A stretch of 64,000 nt of DNA, from positions 2,287,081 through 2,351,080 of the forward strand of contig NC_009012.1 in the NCBI RefSeq assembly GCF_000015865.1, given 5' to 3'. A model generated the notes under the pieces. The model made no database searches. It saw only the letters and a program-made list of their open reading frames with translations, and was not told the DNA's origin. The DNA is from Acetivibrio thermocellus ATCC 27405. Lineage in GTDB: Bacteria; Bacillota; Clostridia; Acetivibrionales; Acetivibrionaceae. Shown piece after piece: positions 1-9,900 of this stretch (the stretch's first letter is position 1; every line of letters starts with the position of its first letter). Position numbers and translations under genes: made by a program.

Positions 1-748
1 TGGTAAGGCATCCGTAAACTATGTATTTACCCAAAGTATCCAGTCTCTTCTGAAGAGGTGTCTGTTCCGTCTCTATATTTTGTATCATGTCAGCAATTTT
101 TCCCATCTCGGTCATCATTCCGGTGGAACAGACAACAGCTTTCCCTCTTCCGCTGGTTACAACCGTTCCCATATATACCGTGCCGTTTCTTTCACCGGCG
201 TTCACATTTTTTCTGCCGCCGGCTTCAACTTGTTTTTCCACAGGCACGGATTCACCGGTCAGCAAAGACTCATCCACACACAGCCCATGGGATTCTATCA
301 GAACGGCATCCGCGGGAATCCTGTCGCCGGTCTCAAGCACCACAAGATCTCCCGGCACAACTTTTTCCGCAGGTATTTCCACGGTTTTTCCGTCCCTTAC
401 CACCTTTGCCACCGGCGCCGCCAGGCTTTTTAACGCCTCCAGGGTTTTTTCGGTCCGATACTCCTGAACAAATCCCATAAGTGCGTTAAGAATAACAATG
501 GACACAATAGTAATTGCTTCTGTCAATTCTCCCATGAAGGCTGAAATCAAGGTGGATGCCAGAAGAATCAACACCATAAAGTCACTGAATTGCGCAATAA
601 GGATCTTAAAAGGAGATATCTTTTTCTTTTCAGCCAAGGTATTTGGCCCATACTTTTTATACCTTTTCTCCGCCTCTTTCTCACTTAACCCGTATTTTAC
701 CTTGTTATCCTTATTGCTGTTTTGCAGAGCCGACTCCAAAATATTCAA
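1..748 (-). CDS. Cation-transporting P-type ATPase (Ca2+-type), N-terminal part, runs off the window
   Basis: This reading frame codes for the first 249 residues of a P2-type cation pump, probably a Ca2+- or Mn2+-type ATPase of the cytoplasmic membrane. It shows the N-terminal cytoplasmic domain (about residues 15-45), a first pair of membrane helices (about 48-95) and the actuator domain with the TGES motif at residues 164-167. The phosphorylation (DKTGT) and nucleotide-binding domains lie outside the window. I chose the TTG start at 746-748 because AAGGAG sits nine bases upstream; the first in-frame TTG follows a stop codon too closely. No ATG fits. The leader is unusual (see 746-865). The exact ion cannot be told from this fragment. 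Confidence 0.88.
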   Translation of the reverse strand, partial: MNILESALQNSNKDNKVKYGLSEKEAEKRYKKYGPNTLAEKKKISPFKILIAQFSDFMVLILLASTLISAFMGELTEAITIVSIVILNALMGFVQEYRTEKTLEALKSLAAPVAKVVRDGKTVEIPAEKVVPGDLVVLETGDRIPADAVLIESHGLCVDESLLTGESVPVEKQVEAGGRKNVNAGERNGTVYMGTVVTSGRGKAVVCSTGMMTEMGKIADMIQNIETEQTPLQKRLDTLGKYIVYGCLT

Positions 749-865
749 AACCAATCACTCCTTTTTGCCTTGTCCCCATGTGCTTATGCCATGTACATTT
801 TCCTGTCATAATCCTATTTCTATTCAGGAATAAGGACAATTAGACCAAAAAAGTGATTGGTTTTG
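746..865 (-). promoter_or_regulatory. Structured 5' leader covering the P-type ATPase ribosome-binding site
   Basis: Bases 746-759 are exactly complementary to 852-865 (14 pairs). After a two-base bulge, 762-767 pair with 846-851. In the minus-strand transcript this stem contains both the AAGGAG ribosome-binding site and the TTG start of the ATPase. Inside the 78-base loop, 770-775 can pair with 834-839, 800-805 with 825-830, and 778-781 with 795-798, giving a compact three-way junction. I do not recognise a known riboswitch class. The base pairing is seen directly; the regulatory role is inferred. Confidence 0.55.
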
Positions 866-900
866 CAATTAAAATCGGAGTAAACAATGATTGTAATCCG

Positions 901-2361
901 TCAATCAACACCAAGAACCATTATATGATCAATGTATGGATCCGCCGTGCCTTGCAGCTGGGTTTTCTGCTCCTTCAGTATCTTTATGTAATCCACTATG
1001 TCCTGAGTAATTCTCTCACCCATGCATACAACCGGTATGCCCGGAGGGTAAGCCATAACCATTTCTCCCGATATCTCTCCCACAGATTTGTCCAACGGGA
1101 CTATTTTCTTGGGGCTGTAAAAAGCGTCCCTGGGTGAAACTATCATTTTGGGAGTCGGAGGAATAATCGGCGGTTTGGGATATTCCTTTTTCTCTGTTTT
1201 GGCCGCAATATCTTTCAGTGCGTTTATAAGGGCCACCAAGTTTTCTTCCCTGTCACCTATGCTTACTATTGCCAGTATATTTGAAAGATCCGACATTTCA
1301 ATCTGTATATTGTATTCTTTTCTGAGTTTCGCTTCCATCTCATATCCGGTATATCCCAAGCCTGATACACATATACCCAGTTTTGTTTCATCAAAATCAT
1401 GACATCCCGGTGTTCCTATAAGTTCTTTCCCGAAGGCATACAAACCTTCAATTTTGTTTATCTCCTCTCTTGCCATTCTGGCAAGCCTCAAAGTTTCCTC
1501 CAACATGTCGCTTCCTTTTGTGGCAAGCTGTTTTCTTGCAATGTCAAGGGAACACATCAAAAGATATGATGCGCTGGAAGTATATGTAAGGTTTAAAACC
1601 TGTTTTACTCTTTCAGGGCTGATCATGTTTCCCCTTAAAAGCAGCAAAGAACTTTGTGTCAGTGAACCTCCCGTTTTGTGAGTACTTACGGCACTCATAT
1701 CGGCACCGACTTCCATTGCCGTCAGAGGAAAATCATCATGAAAAGACATATGCGCACCGTGAGCCTCATCCACCAAAACAGCCATTTCGTACCTGTGGGC
1801 AATTCTTACGAGGGATTTTAAATCCGAGGCTATTCCATAATAAGTCGGATTGATAATGAACACAGCTTTTGCATGGGGGTTTTCCTTTATTGCCTTTTTC
1901 AGGCTTTCCACCGTAATTCCCATGGCAATGCCCAGTTTTTCATTTATTTCGGGCTGCACATACACCGGCACGGCACCGCTTAATATAATTCCACCTATCG
2001 TGGACTTGTGCGCATTTCTCGGAAGTATTATTTTGTCTCCCGGTTCACAAGCACTCATAATCATTGCCTGAACACCGGACGTAGTCCCGTTTACCAAAAA
2101 ATAAGCATGCTGAGCCCCAAATGCCTGAGCTGCCAGCATCTCCGACTCATAAATAACCCCCGTGGGGTTGTTGGCAAAATCCAAATCCTCCATACCGTTT
2201 GCATCCATTTTAAGCGCTGTTTCGCCTATATACTCTCTAAGCTCCTCAAGACCAGCTCCCTGCTTGTGACCCGGTACATGAAACTGTATCACATTGCTTT
2301 CAACGTATCTTTTCACAGCATCAAAAACCGGTGTCTTAAGCTGGTTCATTCTTAGCACCAT
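901..2361 (-). CDS. Orn/Lys/Arg decarboxylase family protein (probable arginine or lysine decarboxylase)
   Basis: A 486-residue PLP-dependent decarboxylase of fold type I, the Bacillus SpeA-like group, which makes agmatine or cadaverine for polyamine synthesis. The N-terminal FHVPGHKQG motif (residues 27-35), the DEAHGAH segment (198-204) and the PLP lysine in STHKTGGS (Lys229) are all visible. The C-terminal domain starts around residue 395. The length is normal for the short biosynthetic group that lacks the N-terminal wing domain. The ATG at 2361 follows an AGAGGGG site. It stands alone, about 150 bases upstream of the ATPase and running in the same direction. Substrate choice between arginine, lysine and ornithine cannot be settled by eye. 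Confidence 0.87.
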   Translation of the reverse strand: MVLRMNQLKTPVFDAVKRYVESNVIQFHVPGHKQGAGLEELREYIGETALKMDANGMEDLDFANNPTGVIYESEMLAAQAFGAQHAYFLVNGTTSGVQAMIMSACEPGDKIILPRNAHKSTIGGIILSGAVPVYVQPEINEKLGIAMGITVESLKKAIKENPHAKAVFIINPTYYGIASDLKSLVRIAHRYEMAVLVDEAHGAHMSFHDDFPLTAMEVGADMSAVSTHKTGGSLTQSSLLLLRGNMISPERVKQVLNLTYTSSASYLLMCSLDIARKQLATKGSDMLEETLRLARMAREEINKIEGLYAFGKELIGTPGCHDFDETKLGICVSGLGYTGYEMEAKLRKEYNIQIEMSDLSNILAIVSIGDREENLVALINALKDIAAKTEKKEYPKPPIIPPTPKMIVSPRDAFYSPKKIVPLDKSVGEISGEMVMAYPPGIPVVCMGERITQDIVDYIKILKEQKTQLQGTADPYIDHIMVLGVD

Positions 2362-2493
2362 TAATCCCCTCTTTCTAGCTTCGCAAACATAAAAAAATTG
2401 TAAACAAATGAATTATAGGGGAAAGCATGAAAAAAGTCAAACACTTTGTTAAATATTTTTTAGTTTTTGAAAAAAGTTTGTTGTATATTGGTT

Positions 2494-3192
2494 TTATTGG
2501 CCTGTAACCTTTTTCACTCCGTTTACTCTCTGCAACTCATCCATTATTTTTTCTTTAGACATATCAGAGGGCATCTTTACTGCAAATTTTATCAACACTT
2601 CTTCATCTTTTTTCTCATTGATAAACTCTATATTTCTTATTGTTATATTATGCTTACCAAATATACAGCCTATTGTACCAATTTGTCCAGGCAAATCTTC
2701 AGTCTGTATATAGAATATGCTCAGATTGTTTTTTCTGGCAATATGTTTTTCCGTTCTTTTAAGCAAAATAAGTGTAATATAAATAACTATTGTGGATATA
2801 ACCGCTCCTTCATAAAAACCGATACCTGCTGCAATCCCGACACAGGAAACTGCCCACAGGCTTGCCGCGGTAGTAAGGCCCCTGACATTTGCACCCTCAC
2901 GGATTATGGTTCCCGCTCCCAAAAAGCCGATACCGCTGATTACCTGGGCTCCGAGACGGGCAGGATCAAGGTTAGTAATTCCTTTATAACTCTCAAAAAT
3001 ATACTGGGAAGTAATCATGACAAGAGCTGAGCCAACACATACCAAAATATGAGTTCTAAAACCGGCGGGCCTGTTCGTGCTCTCTCTTTCATAACCTATC
3101 AACCCACCCAGGATGCATGCAAGAAGGAGCCTCATAATAACAATTAAATAAAAGCCCCCGTTTTCAAAAAAAGTCCTTATCATATTTATCAT
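2494..3192 (-). CDS. MgtC/SapB family membrane protein
   Basis: A 232-residue inner-membrane protein of the MgtC/SapB family. The N-terminal 140 residues hold about four or five membrane helices, with the family signature LLLACILGGLIGYERE and the RTHILVCVGSAL and GIGFLGAGTI segments. The C-terminal part (about residues 150-232) resembles the ACT-like cytosolic domain, including ITIRNIEF. The family is tied to magnesium-limited growth or to F-ATPase and membrane-potential control in other bacteria; the role here is unknown. A GTG three codons upstream would also be open, but the ATG at 3192 has GAGGTG six bases before it, so I use that. It follows spoIIR in the same direction, beyond a terminator. 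Confidence 0.85.
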   Translation of the reverse strand: MINMIRTFFENGGFYLIVIMRLLLACILGGLIGYERESTNRPAGFRTHILVCVGSALVMITSQYIFESYKGITNLDPARLGAQVISGIGFLGAGTIIREGANVRGLTTAASLWAVSCVGIAAGIGFYEGAVISTIVIYITLILLKRTEKHIARKNNLSIFYIQTEDLPGQIGTIGCIFGKHNITIRNIEFINEKKDEEVLIKFAVKMPSDMSKEKIMDELQRVNGVKKVTGQ

Positions 3193-3344
3193 ACAGCTCA
3201 CCTCGTTTTTGGGGATATAAAAGTTCCGCTTTGCAGAAGGAAGAAATGTCTTACAATAAAAAGTATATATTAAAAGTATATATCAAATGCATGTATATCT
3301 TCAATATACATATATCCTTATTTTTTATAAAGATAAATACAAGC

Positions 3345-3418
3345 AAAAAACCCCGGCATAGTATCGTAACCTGCCACCAACCGTAAAATCCGCTGAAGGA
3401 AGTTACAATACATGCCGG
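3345..3418 (-). terminator. Intrinsic terminator after spoIIR
   Basis: On the minus strand, 3402-3418 can pair with 3353-3370 (CCGGCAT/ATGCCGG, then GTAT/ATAC and GTAAC/GTTAC, with one bulge and one mismatch). A run of six T follows. The loop is long, about 31 bases, so the element could also act as a conditional leader for the MgtC-family gene 150 bases downstream. Confidence 0.7.
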
Positions 3419-3498
3419 AGTCCGCAGCAAAATATTTTGCAAGAATATATTTTGTCAGCCCGAATCACGCCTGTGCATGAATTTTACACTCATACCCG

Positions 3499-4197
3499 TC
3501 ATTGGAATATTTTATTCATTGCGCTCGCAATTTTTATTTTTGACTTCTGAAACATCTCCACAATTTTAAATTTTATCTCGATTTCAATATCGTCGCCTTC
3601 ATCCTGCGCTGTAATAAGATAATACTCCTCTTCGCTTAAAACCTCTTTCAAATCATCCTTTACCGAATCCGGCACAGTCCCGTGAGTGGCATCCACAAAG
3701 CAGAGGGGTGGAAAAAGCACGCACCACCAATTTTGACCTTCACCGTTACCTATAACAACTCTCAAAGCCTGATAATTTCCGGTAGGAAGGCTTATGTCCC
3801 CATAAACCTTGGTTGGAAAAGGATATTTTCCAAACATAACCGTTACGTCATAATCTTTATTCTGCCTTCTGATTTCACTGAGAGCCACCTGTTTTATAGC
3901 TTCTGAGTTTTCTTCTATTATTCTTTTTGTGGTTTCCACATCTTTTACATTTTTAAGCTTGTCCTTCATGAAATTTATTACAACATCCCTGACATCCCTT
4001 TTTAACTGCTGGTCTTCCGGAGAATCACTGTTTGCCAGAACATGCAGACGAATAATATTATCTGCAAGCCCGCTGCTTACATTCTCCGAGTAGGATATTA
4101 ACCCGACGCATGACAGGACTGACACAAAAAGAATGATTGCCGTAAGTACTTTTACAAATATGTTTTTCTTGCCGATGTTATTTGACGAATTCAGCAT
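3499..4197 (-). CDS. spoIIR: Stage II sporulation protein R
   Basis: A 232-residue secreted signalling protein. In the Bacillus/Clostridium sporulation programme SpoIIR is made in the forespore and triggers SpoIIGA to process pro-sigma-E in the mother cell. An N-terminal membrane/signal segment (about residues 13-34) is followed by the family motifs NIIRLHVLANSDSPEDQ and KRDVRDVV, and by the central GNYQALRVVIG and GQNWWCVLFPPLC stretch. The length matches the clostridial family. The ATG follows a GGGGG-rich ribosome-binding site. Its presence indicates a spore former. Confidence 0.93.
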   Translation of the reverse strand: MLNSSNNIGKKNIFVKVLTAIILFVSVLSCVGLISYSENVSSGLADNIIRLHVLANSDSPEDQQLKRDVRDVVINFMKDKLKNVKDVETTKRIIEENSEAIKQVALSEIRRQNKDYDVTVMFGKYPFPTKVYGDISLPTGNYQALRVVIGNGEGQNWWCVLFPPLCFVDATHGTVPDSVKDDLKEVLSEEEYYLITAQDEGDDIEIEIKFKIVEMFQKSKIKIASAMNKIFQ

Positions 4198-4520
4198 GAT
4201 ATTATTCCCCCCGTATTCGATAATCTGTCCGTTTCGAGATTAATTTGCAATTCCAAAATGGTTCCATTCCCTAATTTTTTTTTACAATATAAACTTTTAT
4301 TGTTTAGTATAATTCTTTACAAATTCAAAACGAATTATACTATACATTAAATTATTTTCATCAAAATCTATATATAGGACGGGTGAACATAATTTTGTAA
4401 TAAAAGAATTTAAATTTGGCATTTTTCAAAAAGTACTTTACCTGTCGTAGTAATTGTGATAAAATATTACTGCGACAGACAAAGTACGTCTGACGTAATA
4501 ATATTAAAGGAGGTGTTACG
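4198..4520. other. Divergent intergenic region between spoIIR and padR
   Basis: This 323-base AT-rich stretch holds the padR promoter/operator (4437-4478) and presumably the spoIIR promoter near 4200-4280. I could not assign a convincing sporulation-sigma promoter for spoIIR. No gene is seen in it. Confidence 0.6.
4437..4478 (+). promoter_or_regulatory. padR promoter with embedded inverted-repeat operator
   Basis: A -35 like TTTACC (4437-4442) and a -10 TAAAAT (4460-4465) are spaced by exactly 17 bases. A near-perfect inverted repeat, 13-base arms at 4442-4454 and 4466-4478 around an 11-base centre, overlaps both elements. AAAGTAC occurs on each side (around 4430 and 4481). The layout is what an autoregulated PadR gene would show; binding itself is inferred. 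Confidence 0.7.
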
Positions 4521-4865
4521 GTGATTAGCAGTGATGTAATACGGGGTTATGTCGATACCATTATCCTAAGCCTCCTTATAGAAGGTGATTCCTATGGGTA
4601 CGAAATTTCAAAGAACATCCGCATAAAAACAGACGAACTGTACGTTATAAAAGAAACAACGCTTTATTCCGCCTTCGCACGTCTCGAAAAAAACGGATAT
4701 ATCAAATCCTACTATGGGGAAGAAACTCAGGGCAAAAGAAGAACTTACTACCGGATAACTCCCGAGGGAATCAAATACTACAAACAAAAGTGCGAAGAAT
4801 GGGAACTGACCAAAAAGGTAATTAATAAATTCGTAAAGGAGTTGGAAAGCAATGGAGACAATTAA
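4521..4865 (+). CDS. PadR family transcriptional regulator
   Basis: A 114-residue winged-helix repressor of the PadR family. Residues 10-80 show the typical sequence: a TIILSLLIEGDSYGYEI helix pair, a TLYSAFARLEKNGYI recognition region, and the wing TQGKRRTYYRITPEG. The C-terminal helix (about 85-112) would form the dimer interface. The GTG start lies after a strong AAAGGAGGTG site. The gene overlaps the next one by 14 bases, a classic PadR/membrane-partner pair. The inverted repeat in its promoter suggests autorepression. Confidence 0.9.
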   Translation: MISSDVIRGYVDTIILSLLIEGDSYGYEISKNIRIKTDELYVIKETTLYSAFARLEKNGYIKSYYGEETQGKRRTYYRITPEGIKYYKQKCEEWELTKKVINKFVKELESNGDN

Positions 4866-5820
4866 AAACTATCTTGACAACATTTTTGCCAATTTGCCAA
4901 AAACAAAGGAAATGGAACGGCTAAAAAGCGAGATTTACTACAACATGGAAGAAAAGTACAATGAACTTAAAAAAAGCGGAAAGCCTGAAAATGAGGCAAT
5001 CGGCATTGTTATTTCCGAATTCGGCAATATTGATGAACTGCTGGAGGAAATGGGGATTTCCCCGTCATCAAACAGTGAAAACCATCCCGTAATAGAAAAT
5101 GAAGAAGCAATGGAATTTATCTCGCTGAAAGAAAAAACTTCTTACATGATTGCAACAGGTGTCGGTTTGATTCTTTTGGGAGTTTCACTATTGATATTTT
5201 TGGCAACGCTGGTGGAACGCAATCTGATTTTTAAATTTCTTCCCCAGAATGCAAGAGAAGCTCTTCCTGTTATAGTGCTGTTTTTATTTATAATTCCGGC
5301 GGTAATCCTCTTCATGTACACGGAAAACAAACTTCAAAAGTTCAAGTTCATTGAAGAGGGAAAATTTGAAATCTCACCGGGTTTAAAAAATATTTTAAAC
5401 TCAGAACTGCCATCTGTTACTCAAAAACAAAATATTCCCATCATCACGGGTGTCAGCCTTTGCATACTCTCCGTCGTCGTTTTGCTTGTTTTTGGAATCT
5501 TTGAGTCTTTCGCCGCTTTCGGAGTATCTATCATGCTTTTAATGATAGCCGCCGCAGTATTTATTTTTATAACAAGCACCAGTACCGCTGAAGCTTATAA
5601 AAAACTGATGAAAATTGACGAGTACAGTCCGGAAAGGGTAAGACAGAATAAAGTCATTGGAGCCGTTGCCGGAGTCATCTGGCCAATTGCAACCGCCCTC
5701 TTTTTAATCGGTGGCTTTGTTTTCAAGCTTTGGAACATATGCTGGATTGTATTTCCGATAACCGGAATACTCTTCGGAGGCTTTGCCGCATTCTATAAAG
5801 CAATTAAGACAGATAAATAA
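4852..5820 (+). CDS. HAAS/permease-prefix-domain membrane protein
   Basis: A 322-residue membrane protein made with PadR. Residues 1-70 form a helical domain of the HAAS or permease-prefix (DUF1700-like) type (DNIFANLPKTKEMERLKSEI, then AIGIVISEFGNIDELLEEMG). About five membrane helices follow (roughly 98-120, 138-160, 196-216, 220-242, 268-318). Proteins of this type co-occur with PadR regulators and are thought to act in membrane-stress or signal sensing; no enzymatic function is apparent. It is translationally coupled to padR. Confidence 0.8.
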   Translation: METIKNYLDNIFANLPKTKEMERLKSEIYYNMEEKYNELKKSGKPENEAIGIVISEFGNIDELLEEMGISPSSNSENHPVIENEEAMEFISLKEKTSYMIATGVGLILLGVSLLIFLATLVERNLIFKFLPQNAREALPVIVLFLFIIPAVILFMYTENKLQKFKFIEEGKFEISPGLKNILNSELPSVTQKQNIPIITGVSLCILSVVVLLVFGIFESFAAFGVSIMLLMIAAAVFIFITSTSTAEAYKKLMKIDEYSPERVRQNKVIGAVAGVIWPIATALFLIGGFVFKLWNICWIVFPITGILFGGFAAFYKAIKTDK

Positions 5821-5887
5821 TTTCAGCCAGATAATTTTAGCTAAATAATTTAACGGAGAAATTGCTTTAAATTGCGTCAAATACATT

Positions 5888-5923
5888 AAAATCGGCTGTC
5901 CGATTGACGGAACAGCCGATTTT
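5888..5923. terminator. Bidirectional terminator between the membrane protein gene and pyrG
   Basis: An AATCGGCTGT stem pairs with ACAGCCGATT around an 11-base loop, with A-rich sequence on the left and T-rich sequence on the right. It can stop transcription from both converging genes. Confidence 0.85.
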
Positions 5924-5939
5924 TATATCATTCTTATCA

Positions 5940-7583
<1,644 letters not shown>

Positions 7584-7596
7584 TTAAAAACAACTT

Positions 7597-7701
7597 CAGC
7601 CGGGAAAGCACTTCACGGCTGATATGGTTATTGCTGAAAAATTTTTATTCTGTTTATAAAACACACGATTATATTTTATATATGAGTTTTGTGAGTGTCA
7701 A
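7597..7701 (-). promoter_or_regulatory. pyrG promoter and leader hairpin
   Basis: On the minus strand, TTGACA (7696-7701) and TAAAAT (7673-7678) are 17 bases apart, a near-consensus vegetative promoter. About 52 bases further on, the leader can form a CAGCCG/CGGCTG hairpin (7597-7602 with 7616-7621) just before the ribosome-binding site. It has no T run, so it is not an obvious attenuator; a role in mRNA stability or translation is possible. Confidence 0.75.
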
Positions 7702-7756
7702 TAGAAATTTTTCCTGCAAATTATATTTGAAAAATAAACTCCGATGAAATTATAAA

Positions 7757-8037
7757 AAGCTGTCAACCTTTAGGTCCTAAGTTCTCTTTATGTTCTCTTG
7801 GAAAACGAAATCCTCTCCCCTAAATTTAAAAGAACTTTCCGGTCACTTTATATTATCTTTATTTTATGTATTCTCCCCTAAATTGAAAACTTATTCATTT
7901 CAAGAAAAATAAGTTTAAATATATTTTTCTCTTAAAAAACTTGTCTCCCACAAACAAATCACGAACAAAACAACAAAAAACACTTCAATAAAAACTCATC
8001 ACTAACCTGGAACTTAGGACTTCAAGGTCAACAGCTT
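7757..8037. repeat. 281-base segment with long imperfect terminal inverted repeats (MITE-like)
   Basis: The 28-base arms at 7757-7784 and 8010-8037 are inverted copies with a few mismatches (outer AAGCTGT, inner TCCTAAGTTC). The 225-base interior is very AT-rich, has no credible gene and carries two copies of TCTCCCCTAAATT (near 7814 and 7871). This looks like a small non-autonomous element, but no target duplication or second copy is visible here. Confidence 0.45.
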
Positions 8038-8445
8038 GTTTGTTGGATCCAATTTGTGTCGATAAATATTTGCGCAAAAGCAGAAGAAATTTCAAAACCG
8101 TAAAAAACATTACATGGATAATCTTATAATAAATTATATATTTAACAAAATTGCATGTCAATAAGTTTTCCATAATTACATTCTTTTATAAATTGCAATA
8201 TTAAATGCCGTGCAAAAATTGGGAGTATAAATAATTCTGTGTATCAGAAATTTTGCAATCCTTCCTGGCAAGCAATTTTTAGTTTTCAAAGTTTACAGAA
8301 TGTAAATCCTAAATCACTTTTGATATTATATATTGTTGCCAGTTTTGTTAAGTTTTACACATAAGTTTGATTTAATTTGGTTATAATTGTTTATAATGGG
8401 GTGCTTTACCTTTTTTCGCCCAATTTTTTTATTTTGTAAGGTTTA

Positions 8446-8494
8446 GCTCGTCCGGCAATGAGGGCGAGCCCTTGAGGACGGTGGGGATGAATGC
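8446..8494 (+). other. GC-rich foldable patch, possible pseudoknot
   Basis: In an AT-rich context, GCTCG (8446-8450) can pair with CGAGC (8465-8469), while GTCC (8450-8453) can pair with GGAC (8476-8479), giving an H-type pseudoknot or two exclusive hairpins. Similar folds occur at the right end of IS605/IS607-type elements (TnpB-guide RNA), but no tnpB is present, so this may be a remnant. The identity is uncertain. Confidence 0.3.
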
Positions 8495-9809
8495 TTTTAA
8501 ATATACTTCTCCAACCTGCCTGGATACTCAATCATCAGTTGACTTAGTACCTTATCCCAATTCTTATACCTTTGTGTCCATTTCTTTACCACATTCATTG
8601 ACCCTAAATAAAGCATCTTTTCCAGTGAACTGTCATTTGGAAACATTGTTTTTGTTTTCGTTACTTTTCGAAACTGTCGATGTAACCCTTCAATGATATT
8701 GGTGGTGTAAATTATTTTTCTTATTTCTTCTGGAAATTTATAGAATGGACTTATCACATCCCAGTTGTTTTCCCAGCTTCGTATTGCATATGGGTATTCC
8801 TTCCCCCATTTGTCCTTGATTTCACAAAACTTCTCCATTGCTACTTCTTCGTTAATTGCACGGTATACTTCTTTAAAGTCCTTGCTGAAAGCTTTTATAT
8901 CTTTATATGACACATATTTAAACGAATTTCTGAGTTGATGTATTATGCACCGCTGTACTTCCGCCTTTGGATATGCTGCATTTATTGCTTCCTTTATCCC
9001 TGTCAGCCCGTCAACGCAGAATATCAGTACATCTTCCACTCCTCTGTTCTTAAGATCATTTAATACTCCAAGCCAAAATTTTGATGATTCATTATCACCT
9101 ATCCAAATTCCTAAAATATCTTTACTTCCTTCTACTGTGATACCAATAACAACATATGCCGCTCGGTTCACTATTCTTCCTTCATCTCTCACTTTATAGT
9201 GAATTGCATCCATGAATACAAACGTGTATACAGGCTCCAGTGGTCTTTGTTGCCATTCCCTAATCTCAAGGTGCTATTCTATCCGTAATCCTGCTCACCA
9301 TTTCAGGTGACAAACTAAAACCGTAAAGTTCTTCAATTTGCTCACTTATATCCCGGGTAGAGATTCCTCTGGCATACAATGCAATAACTTTTTCTTCAAT
9401 TCCGGAAACATCACGCTGATACTTGGGTATAATTTGGGGTTTAAATTCCCCTTTGCGGTCTCCTGGTACCTGGATTTCAACTTCTCCAAATTCACTTTTT
9501 ATAGTCTTTGTGGAATAGCCATTTCGACTATTATCTGTATTTTTGTTTTCCACATCATCTTTTGCATATCCTAATTTAGCCTCAAGTTCTGCTTCGAGAA
9601 GCTCTTGGATAATATCCTTAAAGATATCTTTTAGATATGCGCTTACATCAGCAACACTTTGGAAATTATTACCCTTAATTATTTCTTTTACTTGTTCTTT
9701 TGATAATGTTGACATAAAAAAATCTCCTCCTTGATTTTTATTTTGTAATTCTTGCCAAGAAGGAGACTTTTCATTCTTATTTACACAAAATTTTACATAT
9801 CCTCCCCAC
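8481..9809 (-). mobile_element. IS256-family (mutator-type) insertion sequence, probably inactive
   Basis: The element carries one transposase reading frame broken by a frameshift. The boundaries are tentative: GTGGGGA occurs as inverted copies at 8481-8487 and 9803-9809, followed by related bases (GA-ATG against GATATG). That gives about 1.33 kb, the usual IS256-family size. I could not find a matching 8-9 base target duplication, so one end may have decayed or be misplaced. Confidence 0.65.
8497..9715 (-). pseudogene. IS256-family transposase, frameshifted
   Basis: The first part (9715 to 9266) starts at an ATG after AAGGAGGAG and encodes the N-terminal region (MSTLSKEQVKEII, ELEAKLGYAKDD, SPEMVSRITDRIAP). 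The second part (reading on to 8497) holds the catalytic core with MDAIHYKVRDEG, FCVDGLTGIKEAI, a CIIHQLRNS motif and TTNIIEGLHRQFRK. These are the DDE residues and the C-terminal region typical of the mutator family. One extra base in the run around 9268-9269 (CCTTGAG where CCTGAG would be in frame) separates them. Removing it restores a continuous protein of about 405 residues. The transposase is probably dead. Confidence 0.9.
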
Positions 9810-9900
9810 AAACGAGTTAATTTGTTTTTCTTTCATTTAAATATCTCTTATCGTTTGCTTCAAACACCTCTATCATCTCACAGCAAAGTTTAAACCACTT

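Noticed and set aside
3251-3442. Minus-strand open frame of 63 codons between spoIIR and the MgtC-family gene
   Set aside because: It covers the terminator hairpin and T run, has no ribosome-binding site and its end is a low-complexity AT-rich sequence.
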